Below, piece after piece: positions 39,158 through 49,522 of a stretch of 64,000 nt of DNA (positions are counted from its first letter, which is position 1; every line of letters begins with the position of its first letter). The position numbers and the translations under genes are program-made. Where the stretch lies: assembly GCF_000730385.1 (NCBI RefSeq), contig NZ_CP008849.1:496001-560000 (forward strand), read 5' to 3'. The notes beneath the pieces are model-generated. The model made no database searches and was not told where the DNA came from. It saw only the letters and a program-made list of their open reading frames with translations. This stretch comes from Alteromonas australica. GTDB lineage: Bacteria; Pseudomonadota; Gammaproteobacteria; Enterobacterales; Alteromonadaceae.

Positions 39158-40014
39158 GTGTCTATAAATTGCGCTAAATAGTGGGAGGCTTGGGGCCAAA
39201 TGTGCTGACATTTGCGGGAGAAAAACTTCATATGGCCTATTTCTTTCACCTTAAAATCGTCAGGGTGAAGTATCTCTATTTGTGCGCTAGCGTTAGGGAA
39301 TACACGCACCATATCCTCTACATTTTTTAAATTGGCAATGTCATCGTCAGCGGCCAATAGCCATTTTGATGGTAGTATAATGTCATCGTAAAAATGGGTG
39401 TGAATATCTCGTTTAAATGCGGTTTCGACATAGCCTTGCCCATTACACCATTGTTGCCATTGTTTGGCCACCTGCTTAGGTAAGGGTTCGCCCATGCCCA
39501 CCCACTGTGACTTAGTATGCCCAAAGAACAAATTGCTAAGTGGGATAAACAGGTTCATAAAAAAGTGCGCTTTGAACAAATAACGCTTTCGCATGTTTCT
39601 CAGGCTGCCAGAAGAACTTCCAAAATTGCAGAACGCTGTCAGGTCATGGACGTTGGGCATAAGGCCGAGCAGTTGCCCTCCAGCACTGTGACCGATGAGA
39701 AAGTATTTCGTATGCGGGAAATGAAGCTTGAGGGTTTCCAGTACGGCAGGCATATCCAATGTGCCCCATTTAATAAGTGAAGCATCACTGTCTTGAACTT
39801 TTCCTTTTAGCGAGTCTGCAATGCCACGATTGTCATAGGTAATGACACCAAAACCGAGTTCGCATAAATAGGTAGCAAAAGCCGCATAAAATTGCCGTTT
39901 AATACCGGTGGCTGGGGCAATCATTATCGCGCCTTTCAAGGGAGCCGATGGCGAATATAAGGTAGCCGTTAGGTGAGTACGATCTTCACAAGTTACACTA
40001 ATGTCTTTTTTCAT
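39154..40014 (-). CDS. Alpha/beta hydrolase (serine aminopeptidase S33-like)
   Basis: 286-aa cytoplasmic hydrolase. Oxyanion region APATGIKRQFYAAFATYL, YDNRGIADS, nucleophile elbow GHSAGG, the acid in LLAADDDIAN and late histidine in IGHMKFFSRKC complete the triad. Related to uncharacterised YheT/COG4757-type hydrolases; substrate unknown. Convergent with the TPR gene (4-nt overlap), and 90 bp after the EAL gene on the same strand. Confidence 0.82.
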   Translation of the reverse strand: MKKDISVTCEDRTHLTATLYSPSAPLKGAIMIAPATGIKRQFYAAFATYLCELGFGVITYDNRGIADSLKGKVQDSDASLIKWGTLDMPAVLETLKLHFPHTKYFLIGHSAGGQLLGLMPNVHDLTAFCNFGSSSGSLRNMRKRYLFKAHFFMNLFIPLSNLFFGHTKSQWVGMGEPLPKQVAKQWQQWCNGQGYVETAFKRDIHTHFYDDIILPSKWLLAADDDIANLKNVEDMVRVFPNASAQIEILHPDDFKVKEIGHMKFFSRKCQHIWPQASHYLAQFIDT

Positions 40015-40103
40015 TATTTGTGTGTCTTTAGCGCAGCTTTATCTGGTCTTACCAGTAAAGCCTGTCCAGATGAAGAAATCAAGTCATCCGTTATTTTTTC
40101 GCG

Positions 40104-42386
40104 TTATGACAGTGTATTTTCTTGCACTAACGTAGGCTCGGCTGGGGAAGCTTGGTTCTGCCATTGCTCAATAGGGCCTGGCTTTCCATAAAGGTAGCCT
40201 TGAAATAAAGTGAACCCCATGCCTTTTAACACCAACAACTGAGCCTGCGTTTCTACCCCCTCAGCGATGGTTTGCATATTTAAACTGCGGGCAAGCTCTA
40301 GCGTCATTTTTACAATTTTTCGGTGACGTTCTGAGGTTTCAATTTTGTCCACAAACTCGCGGTCAACTTTTAGCACCGATGCGGAGATATCAATCAGTTG
40401 GGCAAGGGACGCGTGACCTGTACCGAAATCATCAATGATGATGGTAGCGCCAATATTGGCTAATGTGGTCAGGCGCCGTTTTGTATCTAGATGGCTTGCC
40501 AGTACAGACGTTTCCGTCAGCTCTAACTTTAAGTAAGCGCATAACGTGGGGCTTTCTGAATAGCGACGTAGTAGTTTTTCGTAGAAAACGTCATTAAGTA
40601 ACTCAGGGCCCGAGAGGTTAATGGCGAGAGGCACTTTAGGCATGGCGCTCGGCCAGTGTTCTAATAGGTGAATAGCGCCTTCAACCACCTTTTGGGTAAG
40701 CAACACATGCCAGTTATTCTCCTCCACAATAGGAATGAATTGGTAGGGCTGTAATATATTGCCGGTATTGGGTTCTTTTAGCCTGGCTAGGCACTCGAAG
40801 CCAATGATAGTTTCCTCCATCGACACTTGGGGCTGCAAGTGGAGAGATAAGTGGCCGTCTTCTAATAATTGTTTAATTCTGTCTTTACGCTGTGTGTGTT
40901 CACGAATGCTTTTAACGGTATTTGAGTCAAAGGTGAAAATAGGCAGGTCACTGCTGGTTTGGGTGAGCGCAATTGAGCACGACTCTATAATACTTTCAAT
41001 GGCCTTGATGCGTGTAACTTTGGTGTGTCCGCCTCGCCATATCAGTGGCAAAAAGCGAGAGCTAGAGGCCATGGATTGTTGCATATATTGCGGCAGCTCT
41101 TGCCATAACCAGGTACAAAAATCCGCCCTGTTTGATTTGCTACAAAGCAGAAACTTAGCCCCTGGGAAATGGTAAATCTGCACATCGCTAGGTAACGTAG
41201 ATTCAAGCAGCGTCGCGGCTTGTGCAAGTACTTTATCACCCTGAGCATGACCATACTGTAAGTTTATTTCTTTTAAATTGGCTAGTTTGAGTAAGACGCA
41301 ATTGCTAAAGCTTAAACTTTCTGCTGATTCTGAGTATTTCCAAAAATGATGGTTTTTCAGTCCCGTAAGGCTATCAATATAATGCTTTTCATACTGTTGA
41401 CGCTTGAAAGCATCGAATTTTTTCACTTTGGCCGTTGTAGAAGATACGTCAAAACAATGTATAAGTTGCTTTTTGTGATGCAGCAAACTGGCCAGTTGAA
41501 TTTCGAACACGCAGTTGTCGTTATTGACGATGTGGGCTTGCTGTTTCACCCCTGCTGAAAGTGGGGCTTTTATCTCAAATAAGTGTTGAATGTATTGGCA
41601 TGACGGCGCGTAGCTTTTTATAAGTTGTCGAGCACTGCGATTAGCTTGCAGTATTTTCCCCTGTTGATCGCAGAAAAATGAAGGTGTGCCGCCGTTATTG
41701 AATATTTCTTGATAGCGATTGACCAGCTTGTTTAATTTCTGACTTTGTTGTTGATTTAGCGTCGCTTGTCGTTCCAGAGAAGACATCACACGGATAACCG
41801 CAAAGGGTAAGCAGATATTAAAAAACAGAAAGACCAAGGAGCTTAAATACGTATGGGTTTCCGGCAATGTAATATCGATGCCAAATAATGGCGCGACGGG
41901 TTGGTTTCTGACCAATAAAAAGTAGGGCACAAGGTTCAGGACAATCCCAATAATGGCAACACGGTTACCATAGAACAAACGCAACACAATGGGTAAGGTG
42001 AAAAAGAATAAGAGGCCATAGCGTGCGGATGCAATATCGAGAGTAAAAAATAGAATACATAGGCCCGCTAATACAATGGTTAGCACCAAGCTTGCTGACG
42101 CTGCCCTAAGCTGCTTCTTTCGTAAACTTAAGGTGCTCCAAAGTAGCAGTGAGAATCCTGCTGTTAGTACAATAACGTAGTATAGGCCTTGCTGATACGC
42201 TTGGTAAGAAGAGTGCAGCACAATGGCTGAGGTCAAGAGTAACCCACTGGCTAATATGATGCGTAAAACGCTCATTTTCCAAATGGTAGGTTCAGCGGCT
42301 TGTAAATTTAATTCATCGATAAGCAGAAAACGCTTGAGTCGAGATACTACATTAGAGAACACGCAATTGACCGAATTAATTATCAT
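40104..42386 (-). CDS. Membrane EAL-domain cyclic-di-GMP phosphodiesterase with degenerate GGDEF
   Basis: 760 aa. The N-terminus has about six transmembrane helices (42-210), then a PAS-like segment (about 230-320), a GGDEF domain whose signature is replaced by FPGAKFLLC (no cyclase site), and an EAL domain with the signature ECLARL. Other EAL catalytic positions are kept: INLSGPE, ELTET, IDDFGTGHAS, LKVDREF, AEGVET and FQGYLYGKP. It is therefore probably a membrane phosphodiesterase, with the inert GGDEF regulatory. The sensed signal is unknown. Confidence 0.88.
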   Translation of the reverse strand: MIINSVNCVFSNVVSRLKRFLLIDELNLQAAEPTIWKMSVLRIILASGLLLTSAIVLHSSYQAYQQGLYYVIVLTAGFSLLLWSTLSLRKKQLRAASASLVLTIVLAGLCILFFTLDIASARYGLLFFFTLPIVLRLFYGNRVAIIGIVLNLVPYFLLVRNQPVAPLFGIDITLPETHTYLSSLVFLFFNICLPFAVIRVMSSLERQATLNQQQSQKLNKLVNRYQEIFNNGGTPSFFCDQQGKILQANRSARQLIKSYAPSCQYIQHLFEIKAPLSAGVKQQAHIVNNDNCVFEIQLASLLHHKKQLIHCFDVSSTTAKVKKFDAFKRQQYEKHYIDSLTGLKNHHFWKYSESAESLSFSNCVLLKLANLKEINLQYGHAQGDKVLAQAATLLESTLPSDVQIYHFPGAKFLLCSKSNRADFCTWLWQELPQYMQQSMASSSRFLPLIWRGGHTKVTRIKAIESIIESCSIALTQTSSDLPIFTFDSNTVKSIREHTQRKDRIKQLLEDGHLSLHLQPQVSMEETIIGFECLARLKEPNTGNILQPYQFIPIVEENNWHVLLTQKVVEGAIHLLEHWPSAMPKVPLAINLSGPELLNDVFYEKLLRRYSESPTLCAYLKLELTETSVLASHLDTKRRLTTLANIGATIIIDDFGTGHASLAQLIDISASVLKVDREFVDKIETSERHRKIVKMTLELARSLNMQTIAEGVETQAQLLVLKGMGFTLFQGYLYGKPGPIEQWQNQASPAEPTLVQENTLS

Positions 42387-42455
42387 TATTTTTATACAGA
42401 TAAATTATAGGAAAGCGTTTGTTTTGTCGAGGGGGTAGAGGGGGCGATATGGCTA

Positions 42456-42478
42456 ATATGCGCGCGGAACGCGCATAT
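42456..42478 (-). terminator. Hairpin immediately after argA
   Basis: Perfect 9-bp stem ATATGCGCG/CGCGCATAT with a 5-nt loop directly next to the argA stop. No T-run follows, so it may be a 3'-end stabiliser instead of an intrinsic terminator. Confidence 0.4.
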
Positions 42479-42479
42479 A

Positions 42480-43790
42480 TTACACCGGTAAAGTAAAGAC
42501 TTTTGAATTTCTCTGAAAATTGTAAAGTTCCTTCTTTACTTCAGGTAATGCGCTGATATCAGCAGGTTCAAAGCCTTGCTCTAAAAACCAATGCGCAGTC
42601 ACTGTAGTCAGTACGAAAATACGGTTGATCCCCGCTTCCTTTGCGCGCACACGCACTTCATCTAATATACGTTCGCCGCGGTTTTTACCGCGATAATCCT
42701 GGTGGGTTGCCACGCAAGCTAACTCTGCACAACCGTCTTCAGGGTACAGGTAAAGCGCGGCACAGGCGATGATCATGCCGTCTCGAACAATCACGATGAA
42801 TTGGTTAATTTCGTTTTCTAAGCGTTCACGAGAGCGCTTCACTAACACACCACTTTCTTCCAATGGTTTGATTAGCTTAAGAATGCCGCCCACATCATCA
42901 ATCGTGGCCGCACGTAGCTGCTCGTAATGGTGCTCCATAACTAACGAGCCTGTACCATCGCGGGTGAACAGTTCTTGAAGTAAGGCACCATCTTTTTCAA
43001 AACTGATACAATGAGCACGGGGCACACCTGCGGCTACGCTGGTGGTCAACGCACTGAGCACGGTGTCTTCAGTGGTAATGTCACCGTTGAGAATAAGCTG
43101 TTCCAACTGCGGGCGCTCAATGGTACGCAGCAATCTTCCATCCCGATTGAAGATGCCATCAAAATTTGAAAACACAATAAGCTTATCGGCCTTCAGCGCA
43201 ATAGCTGCTTGTGTCGCCACATCTTCGTGAGAAAGGTTGAATACTTCGCCAGTAGAGGAATAGCCCATAGGCGATAGCAATACAATAGAGCCGTCGTTCA
43301 GGTGGTCGTTAATACCCGTAATATCAATTCGGCGCACTAAACCTGTGTTTTCAAAATCTACACCACCGCGTACGCCCATGGGTTTGGCCACCACCAAGTT
43401 GCCAGAACACACGCGAATTTGCGAGCCGTGCATAGGTGAGTTCGGCAAGCCCATGGTCAGCAATGCTTCTACCTGAGAGCGTACCGAGCCAGCGGCATCT
43501 TTTACGCATTCTAGGGTTTGCTTGTCGGTAATGCGCACGCCATTTTCAAAGCGGCCTTCAATGTTGCGAAGGGCGACGCGCTGATCTATTTGCGGTCTGG
43601 CGCCGTGCACCACCACCACGCGTACGCCCAAGCTGTTTAACAGGGCAATGTCGTGGATAATATTAGGAAAGTTGGGATGTTCAATGGCTTCACCACCGAA
43701 CATCAGTATAAAAGTTTTTCCCTGATGAGCATTAATGTAAGGCAGTGAACTGCGAAACAGTTTTATGCCATCATGATGCGCTAATACCAT
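42480..43790 (-). CDS. argA: N-acetylglutamate synthase
   Basis: First step of arginine synthesis, acetyl-CoA plus glutamate; in related bacteria feedback inhibited by arginine. 436 aa: N-terminal amino acid kinase domain (FILMFGGEAIEHPNFP, VVVHGARPQI) and C-terminal GNAT acetyltransferase domain (LACVATHQDYRGKNRGERIL). Last gene of the arg operon, 15 bp after argH. In several related genera (e.g. Moritella, Vibrio) an acetyltransferase domain is fused to ArgH; here the two are separate. Confidence 0.95.
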   Translation of the reverse strand: MVLAHHDGIKLFRSSLPYINAHQGKTFILMFGGEAIEHPNFPNIIHDIALLNSLGVRVVVVHGARPQIDQRVALRNIEGRFENGVRITDKQTLECVKDAAGSVRSQVEALLTMGLPNSPMHGSQIRVCSGNLVVAKPMGVRGGVDFENTGLVRRIDITGINDHLNDGSIVLLSPMGYSSTGEVFNLSHEDVATQAAIALKADKLIVFSNFDGIFNRDGRLLRTIERPQLEQLILNGDITTEDTVLSALTTSVAAGVPRAHCISFEKDGALLQELFTRDGTGSLVMEHHYEQLRAATIDDVGGILKLIKPLEESGVLVKRSRERLENEINQFIVIVRDGMIIACAALYLYPEDGCAELACVATHQDYRGKNRGERILDEVRVRAKEAGINRIFVLTTVTAHWFLEQGFEPADISALPEVKKELYNFQRNSKVFTLPV

Positions 43791-43805
43791 CCTAGTGTTC
43801 CTTAA

Positions 43806-45188
43806 CTACCCTTGCTTGTCTAAATTTTCCAGCTCTTGATACAAAGCTTTCGTCACGGTTTCTTTGCTGGTGCCCCCTAGAATATTGCGCTGGTTCACGC
43901 CGTACTCTAGTTGTAAGACAGGGTATACGTCGTCTTCAATTTTATCGCTAATAGCTTGCAGGTCGCTAAGCGGCAAATCTTCAATGGCGCAGCCTTTGTC
44001 GATGGCCTGAAGCACTACGCGCCCGGCAATGTCGTGGCCTGTTCTAAACGGCACGCCTTTACCCACTAAGTAGTCGGCCAATTCAGTGGCATTCGAAAAA
44101 CCTTGGGCCGCGGCTTCGCGACAGCGTTCTTCGTTAAGCTGAAGTGAATCCAGTACTTCACTGGCAATACACAAACAAATGTGCCACTGATTAACCGTGT
44201 CGATAGCGCCTTCTTTGTCTTCCTGCATGTCTTTGTTGTACGCAAGAGGAAGGCCCTTCATGGTTACAAGCAGTGCCTGTAGTGAACCAAATACGCGGCC
44301 ACATTTTCCGCGCATAAGCTCAAGGGCATCAGGGTTTTTCTTTTGCGGCATCAGTGACGAGCCTGAGGTCACACTGTCACCGAGTTGTAGGAAGCCTGCT
44401 TCGCCCGAGTTATAGAAGATCATGTCTTCGGCAAGACGGGATAAGTGCATCATGCTGGTACTAGCAACAAACAGCAGTTCAAGTACAAAGTCTCTGTCAG
44501 ACACAGCATCCAAGCTGTTTAAGCAAGGAGAGTCAAACCCCAACTCTTCTGCAATGGCGTGGCGGTCCACCGGAAACGTGGTGCCTGCGAGTGCACCCGA
44601 GCCCAGCGGGCACTGGTTCATGCGTACTTTTAAGTCGTCTAAACGGCTTAAATCACGCTTTAGCATTTCCACATACGCTAAGCACCAGTGTGCAAAGTGA
44701 ATGGGCTGAGCACGCTGCAGGTGGGTGTAACCTGGAATAATCGCTTCTTGATGACGGCTTGCGGCATTAAGAAGTGATTTGATTACGCCCAATACATCAG
44801 CGCGAAGTGAGGCAATATGTTCACGAACCCACAAGCGGAAGTCGGTGGCTACTTGGTCGTTACGGCTACGGCCTGTGTGAAGCTTACGGCCAATATCGCC
44901 CAACTTCTCGATAAGCGCGGCTTCAACAAAGCTGTGAATGTCTTCTTCGCTAGAGGCGTTAAAGTCTAATTCACCGGCGTCTGCTTGCGCTTTTAGCTCA
45001 CTAAGCGCGCCTTCTAGCTGCGCTTGTTCATCAGCGGTAAGTACACCTGCTTTTTGCAAAGCACGCGACCAGCTAATAGAGCCTTGAATGTCTTGGCTTG
45101 CCATAACTTGGTCAAACGGCAATGAGTCGTTAACCTGTTTAAACATACTACTTGCACCGGATTCAAACCGGCCACCCCACAACGCCAT
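43806..45188 (-). CDS. argH: Argininosuccinate lyase
   Basis: Cleaves argininosuccinate to arginine and fumarate, the last step. 460 aa with N-terminal MALWGGRFESGASSMFKQVN, HTGRSRNDQVATD, TGYTHLQ-type PGYTHLQRAQP and the superfamily signature GSSLMPQKKNPD. Standard length, so it is not the ArgH(A) fusion. 64 bp after argG. Confidence 0.97.
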   Translation of the reverse strand: MALWGGRFESGASSMFKQVNDSLPFDQVMASQDIQGSISWSRALQKAGVLTADEQAQLEGALSELKAQADAGELDFNASSEEDIHSFVEAALIEKLGDIGRKLHTGRSRNDQVATDFRLWVREHIASLRADVLGVIKSLLNAASRHQEAIIPGYTHLQRAQPIHFAHWCLAYVEMLKRDLSRLDDLKVRMNQCPLGSGALAGTTFPVDRHAIAEELGFDSPCLNSLDAVSDRDFVLELLFVASTSMMHLSRLAEDMIFYNSGEAGFLQLGDSVTSGSSLMPQKKNPDALELMRGKCGRVFGSLQALLVTMKGLPLAYNKDMQEDKEGAIDTVNQWHICLCIASEVLDSLQLNEERCREAAAQGFSNATELADYLVGKGVPFRTGHDIAGRVVLQAIDKGCAIEDLPLSDLQAISDKIEDDVYPVLQLEYGVNQRNILGGTSKETVTKALYQELENLDKQG

Positions 45189-45252
45189 GTGATGCTCCTT
45201 AAATGCTGTTTATTGCGTTCGCTACCCGCGCGCAAATACGCGCGGTATGCGA

Positions 45253-46458
45253 TTAACCTTGGTTTTTTAGTGCTTCGATACGACTTGAAAGGCTGAATAG
45301 GCGGATAAAGCCTTCAGCGTGCTTTTGGTCGTATACGTCATCGGCACCAAAGGTGGCAAAATCTTCAGAGTAAAGACTGTTTGGCGAACGGCGTTGTGTC
45401 ACCGTAGCTTGGCCTTTGTAAAGCTTAACTACGATATCGCCAGTCACTTTCTTAGCGAAAGACGCCGCACCAGCAAGCAGTGCATCGTTAAGGGCAGTAA
45501 ACCAACGGCCATCGTACATGACGTGCGAGAACTCAAGGCCAATTTGTTCACGGTATTTAAGGGCAGCTTTATCAAGCACCATGGTTTCAAGGGCTTTGTA
45601 AGCTTTTAGCAGTACAGTGCCTCCTGGCGTTTCATAACAACCACGAGATTTCATCCCCACAAGACGGTTCTCAACAATGTCGATTCGTCCCACACCGTGA
45701 GCCGCCGCCACTGTGTTCAACTTAACTAGCGCTTGATACGGAGACAGCGCTTCGCCATCAACATGAGTAAGCTTGCCTTCGTTGAAAGACAGCGTGACAC
45801 GCTCTGGGGCGTCTGGCGCATCTTCAGGGTCTACCGTCATGGTCCACACTTGCTTGGTAGGCTCTTGCCATGGGTCTTCAAGCTCACCACCTTCATGCGA
45901 AATGTGCCATGCGTTTGCATCGCGGCTGTAAATTTTAGTGGCCGACGCTGTGGTGGCAATATTGCGCTCTGCAAGATAGGCAAGTAAGTCTTCACGGCTT
46001 ACCATGTCCCACTCACGCCATGGCGCGATAACGGTTAGATCTGGGGCAAGGGCTGCAAAGGTGCTTTCAAAACGAACTTGGTCGTTACCTTTACCCGTAC
46101 ATCCATGACATAGGGCATCAGCACCAACTTTACGTGCAATTTCAACTTGCGCTTTAGCGATAACTGGGCGCGCCATAGACGTACCTAGCAAGTATTCGCC
46201 TTCGTACACGGCACCTGTAGTAATTGTTGGGAAGATATATTCGCTAACGAACTCTTCTTTCAAATCAACAATGTGGCACTCGCTTGCACCAGACGCGATA
46301 GCCTTTTCGTGAAGACCTTCTAGCTCTTCATCACCCTGGCCCACATCTGCTGCAAATGCGACAACTTCACAGCCGTAATTTTCTTTTAGCCATGGAATGA
46401 TGGCTGATGTATCAAGCCCGCCTGAATAGGCCAGCACGATTTTTTTAACGTTTTGCAT
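45253..46458 (-). CDS. argG: Argininosuccinate synthase
   Basis: ATP-dependent joining of citrulline and aspartate. 401 aa; PP-loop YSGGLDTS at 11-18, [15 protein letters not shown] and [20 protein letters not shown] are conserved. Type I enzyme. 37 bp after argF in the arg operon. Confidence 0.97.
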   Translation of the reverse strand: MQNVKKIVLAYSGGLDTSAIIPWLKENYGCEVVAFAADVGQGDEELEGLHEKAIASGASECHIVDLKEEFVSEYIFPTITTGAVYEGEYLLGTSMARPVIAKAQVEIARKVGADALCHGCTGKGNDQVRFESTFAALAPDLTVIAPWREWDMVSREDLLAYLAERNIATTASATKIYSRDANAWHISHEGGELEDPWQEPTKQVWTMTVDPEDAPDAPERVTLSFNEGKLTHVDGEALSPYQALVKLNTVAAAHGVGRIDIVENRLVGMKSRGCYETPGGTVLLKAYKALETMVLDKAALKYREQIGLEFSHVMYDGRWFTALNDALLAGAASFAKKVTGDIVVKLYKGQATVTQRRSPNSLYSEDFATFGADDVYDQKHAEGFIRLFSLSSRIEALKNQG

Positions 46459-46495
46459 CTAAGTAATCCTTTTAAGCGACTTTTTAGGCGTCTTT

Positions 46496-47407
46496 TTAAG
46501 CGTTAAGTAATTGAGTAAGGATGGCATTTTGGCCATGCATTCTATTTTCGGCTTGTTGCATTAATAGCGACTTGTCGCTGTCAATTAACGAGCCTGTGAT
46601 TTCTAAATCGCGATGGGCAGGCTGGCAGTGCATCACATAGCTTGCACCTGTGGCCTCCATCAGCGCTTCATTGACCTGATAAGGCATGAATTTTTCTTTG
46701 ATAACGTCAAGTGGTGTGTCGTCGCCCATTGAAAGCCACGTATCAGCATAGATAACATCTGCGCCGTTTGCAGCACTAAGCTCGGTGCTTTCTACAATAG
46801 TTACGCCGGTTTTCTCGGCAATAGCTTTAGCTTGCGCCACAATTTCAGGGCTGGCTTCGTGACCTTCTGGCGTCACAACCACTTGGTTACAACCGAGTAG
46901 TGCCCCCACAATTAACAGTGAGTGGGTCACGTTGTTGCCGTCGCCTACGTAGGCCATCGTCAGACCTTCGGTTTTACCGAAGCGTTCAAACATAGTAAGA
47001 TAGTCGGCAAGACCTTGGCACGGATGATATTTATCGCAAAGTGCATTGACTACAGGCACGTTGGCCGCTTTCGAAAAGGTTTCTAGCGTTGTGTGCGAGA
47101 ACACACGGGCCACAATAGCATCGGCCCAACACGCGAGGTTGGCCGCAGTATCTACTGCATCTTCACGGCCAGCTAGCTTGCCAGACTGCACGTCGAGATA
47201 AACCATGTGGCCGCCAAGCTTGTTAATGCCAATATCAAAACTGACGCGAGTACGCAGAGACGGTTTTTCAAACAGGGCAACGATTGACTTACCCGCAAGC
47301 ACATTGCTGTAGCTAGCTGGGGCTTGTTTAATTTCTACTGCTAATTGCAGCAAGTTTTGCATTGCTTCTGGTGTCCAGTTAGCAAAGGTTAATAAATCCT
47401 GTTTCAT
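46496..47407 (-). CDS. argF: Ornithine carbamoyltransferase
   Basis: Makes citrulline from ornithine and carbamoyl phosphate. 303 aa; carbamoyl-phosphate loop SLRTR (50-54), [11 protein letters not shown], and the ornithine site with HCQPAHR, where the usual HCLP reads HCQP. Overlaps argB by 4 nt (ATGA-type coupling). Confidence 0.95.
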   Translation of the reverse strand: MKQDLLTFANWTPEAMQNLLQLAVEIKQAPASYSNVLAGKSIVALFEKPSLRTRVSFDIGINKLGGHMVYLDVQSGKLAGREDAVDTAANLACWADAIVARVFSHTTLETFSKAANVPVVNALCDKYHPCQGLADYLTMFERFGKTEGLTMAYVGDGNNVTHSLLIVGALLGCNQVVVTPEGHEASPEIVAQAKAIAEKTGVTIVESTELSAANGADVIYADTWLSMGDDTPLDVIKEKFMPYQVNEALMEATGASYVMHCQPAHRDLEITGSLIDSDKSLLMQQAENRMHGQNAILTQLLNA

Positions 47408-48210
47408 TCAGTGTCTCCTGCGTCGCCTTCTCTTGGCGCGATCTTTTCGGGAAGAATTTGAGTTCCCGTATTTTTATTTAATATATCAGCAATGTCGGCA
47501 CTCCAACTTGCGATAAATACGGCGCGCTTCAAGGTTTCAGCAGATTGCAAGGCGGCATCTACCTTAACCTTCATACCATCTGTAATGACGCCATCATCGG
47601 CGTATTGTTTAATGCTATTTGCTGTTAACTCAACAATGAGTGCCTTGTTTGCATCTAAAACGCCGTCGACGTTAGATAATAGTAAAAGCTCCCCATCAAG
47701 GAGTTCTGCGATGACGGTGGCCGCTTGATCGGCGTTCACATTTAACAAACGCCCCTGTGGGCTTGAACCAATGGAGCTAATGACAGGCAAGACGCCTTGC
47801 GCCAATACATTTTTCAAAAACGTAGATTCAGCCGTTGCTGGCACCCCCACCGCACCGTATTTTTCCGCGAGGGGTTCACACACTACCATATTTCCGTCTA
47901 ATAGCGACAACCCTACCGGTGTTACACCTGTGGCGAGCGCAGCAGCGCAAAGCTGTTTATTGGCGGCACCCGCCAGTGCGCCACAAATATAAGGCATATG
48001 ATCGTCAGGCGTCACCCGTAGGCCATCAATTTTCGTGCTTTGAAGCCCTAAGCTCGCCATCAGTGTTTCAACTAACGGGCCACCACCATGAACAACCACA
48101 ACAGGACGGGTGGCTTTTACGTCTTTAATGCTTAGGAATAAGCGGGTCATTGCGGCTGCATCATCGAGTAATGCGCCACCCACTTTTATAACAATAGGGG
48201 AACGGTTCAT
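47404..48210 (-). CDS. argB: Acetylglutamate kinase
   Basis: Phosphorylates N-acetylglutamate. 268 aa; N-terminal [22 protein letters not shown] and the C-terminal [13 protein letters not shown] match the family. No N-terminal extension of the arginine-sensitive hexameric type is visible, in line with control at argA. Overlaps argC and argF by 4 nt each. Confidence 0.96.
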   Translation of the reverse strand: MNRSPIVIKVGGALLDDAAAMTRLFLSIKDVKATRPVVVVHGGGPLVETLMASLGLQSTKIDGLRVTPDDHMPYICGALAGAANKQLCAAALATGVTPVGLSLLDGNMVVCEPLAEKYGAVGVPATAESTFLKNVLAQGVLPVISSIGSSPQGRLLNVNADQAATVIAELLDGELLLLSNVDGVLDANKALIVELTANSIKQYADDGVITDGMKVKVDAALQSAETLKRAVFIASWSADIADILNKNTGTQILPEKIAPREGDAGDTE

Positions 48211-49220
48211 AGTACTAATCCCGTTTCAACTGGCTGTTTAGTCATGATATTGAGGCACTGGATGGCTTGTGATGCTGCCCCTTTCATGACGTTGTCTATG
48301 GCGGCTGTTACCACCGCATAACCAGAGGCTTCATCAAGTTTCCAATGAAGATCGACAAAAGGTGTATGTGCCACATCATCAATTTTTGGGAAGCTATCGC
48401 GCAGCCTCACAATGGGTTTGCCGTTATAAGCGTCTTGGTACACGGCATCAAGTTGGCTTTGCGACACATTAGGCGCAAGCTTGACTGTAATTGTGGCAAG
48501 AATACCCCGTTTGAAATTGCCTAAATGCGGCGTAAAAATAACAGGTGTGCCAAGATAGGCTTCTATTTCAGGGGTGTGACGATGGCCTAATACGCCGTAA
48601 GCATGCAAGCTGACTTCAAAGAAACTTGTGGTTAGGCTTGCTTTTCTACCTGCGCCAGAAACTCCAGACACTGCGTTTATCACCGGGCGTACATTTGCAT
48701 CGAGAAGTCCATTTTCGGCTAAGGGTTTTAATGCGGTTAGGCTAGCGGTGGGATAACAACCCGGCACCGCAATAACACTGGCATTGGCAATTTTGTCTTC
48801 GTGCCATTCTGCTAAGCCGTAGACTGATACATCAAGGCTGTTTTTTTGTGTATGGGCGAAACCGTAAAATTGCTCGAATACCGCCGTGTCTTTTAGTCTG
48901 AATGCGCCGGATAAATCAAGTACCTTCGCACGCCCTGAAGATAGGGTGGGCATCCAGTCGTGACTTGCCTCATGAGGTGTGGCGAGAAAAATAAAGTCTA
49001 CCTGCGAGGTAAGTGCGACTAATATCTCGTTAGAAATTGGGGTTAAGGTGGCATCAACGTGGGCTAAGTTTCCATGCAGGGCACCTATGTTCTTGCCTGC
49101 GTCAGCACTATTTTCCGACACATAAGTGCCGGCAAGCGTAAGGCTTGGGTGCTGCTGAACTAATTGAACGAGTTGTGCTCCGGTGTAACCACTGGCACCA
49201 ATAATTGCAACTTTGTACAT
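48207..49220 (-). CDS. argC: N-acetyl-gamma-glutamyl-phosphate reductase
   Basis: NADPH-dependent reduction to N-acetylglutamate semialdehyde. 337 aa; Rossmann motif [14 protein letters not shown], catalytic cysteine in VPGCYPTAS, and HRHTPEIEA. First structural gene of argCBFGHA. It starts 25 bp after the T-run of a strong hairpin and about 300 bp downstream of twin ARG boxes, with a weak Shine-Dalgarno. Confidence 0.96.
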   Translation of the reverse strand: MYKVAIIGASGYTGAQLVQLVQQHPSLTLAGTYVSENSADAGKNIGALHGNLAHVDATLTPISNEILVALTSQVDFIFLATPHEASHDWMPTLSSGRAKVLDLSGAFRLKDTAVFEQFYGFAHTQKNSLDVSVYGLAEWHEDKIANASVIAVPGCYPTASLTALKPLAENGLLDANVRPVINAVSGVSGAGRKASLTTSFFEVSLHAYGVLGHRHTPEIEAYLGTPVIFTPHLGNFKRGILATITVKLAPNVSQSQLDAVYQDAYNGKPIVRLRDSFPKIDDVAHTPFVDLHWKLDEASGYAVVTAAIDNVMKGAASQAIQCLNIMTKQPVETGLVL

Positions 49221-49244
49221 AATTAACTATTCAATGAAAGAGGG

Positions 49245-49326
49245 AAAAAAATCACTTTTTACCTTTGTAAACTGGTTTGGCGTATGTCCATGCCTAACCG
49301 CGACCACATTACAAAGGTAAAAAGTG
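49245..49326 (-). terminator. Intrinsic terminator-like hairpin in the argC leader
   Basis: Read on the minus strand, an 18-bp perfect stem, CACTTTTTACCTTTGTAA (49326-49309) with its complement (49270-49253), encloses a 38-nt loop that itself pairs GGTTAGGC with GCCAAACC (one mismatch). A T7 run follows at 49251-49245. Placed in the argC 5' leader, it should stop transcription before argC unless prevented. Confidence 0.8.
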
Positions 49327-49328
49327 TG

Positions 49329-49454
49329 CTACCGCAAAAGCAAACCTGCAAGCATGCATCGTCGCAGGCTCTGCAATGTGTAGCCAGCCAGGGGAGAGGT
49401 AAACTCTGTGACGTTCAAAGCCATGATGCTGTGAACGCGAGTTGGTTGTGTCAT
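49329..49454 (-). CDS. Candidate 41-codon leader peptide upstream of argC
   Basis: ATG at 49454, preceded by AGGAT (7 nt before). The product begins MTQPTRVHSIMALNVTEF and ends LRRCMLAGLLLR. It has four arginines: CGC at codon 6, a CGA-CGA pair at codons 31-32 and CGG as the last sense codon. The stop lies 2 nt before the terminator hairpin, the geometry of a translation-sensed attenuator. It could also be a chance ORF: no homologue is known to me, and arginine content is modest. Confidence 0.4.
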   Translation of the reverse strand: MTQPTRVHSIMALNVTEFTSPLAGYTLQSLRRCMLAGLLLR

Positions 49455-49522
49455 CGTTGTATCCTGTTTCTGTATCAACCCAATCTGGGGTAGATGCCTT
49501 AACCGCTGACTAGTTTACTAAA

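Noticed and set aside
43806..45188. ArgH-ArgA fusion
   Set aside because: ArgH ends at the normal 460 residues and a full-length separate argA follows.
49245..49326. The argC leader inverted repeat as a MITE or IS remnant
   Set aside because: No target-site duplication or terminal repeats outside the stem, no second copy in this window; the T7 tail fits a terminator better, though a genome-wide copy search was not possible.
49284..49493. A 69-codon plus-strand ORF in the argC-mgsA gap
   Set aside because: It runs through the perfect inverted repeat and is opposite to the candidate leader peptide; no RBS and no homologue known.
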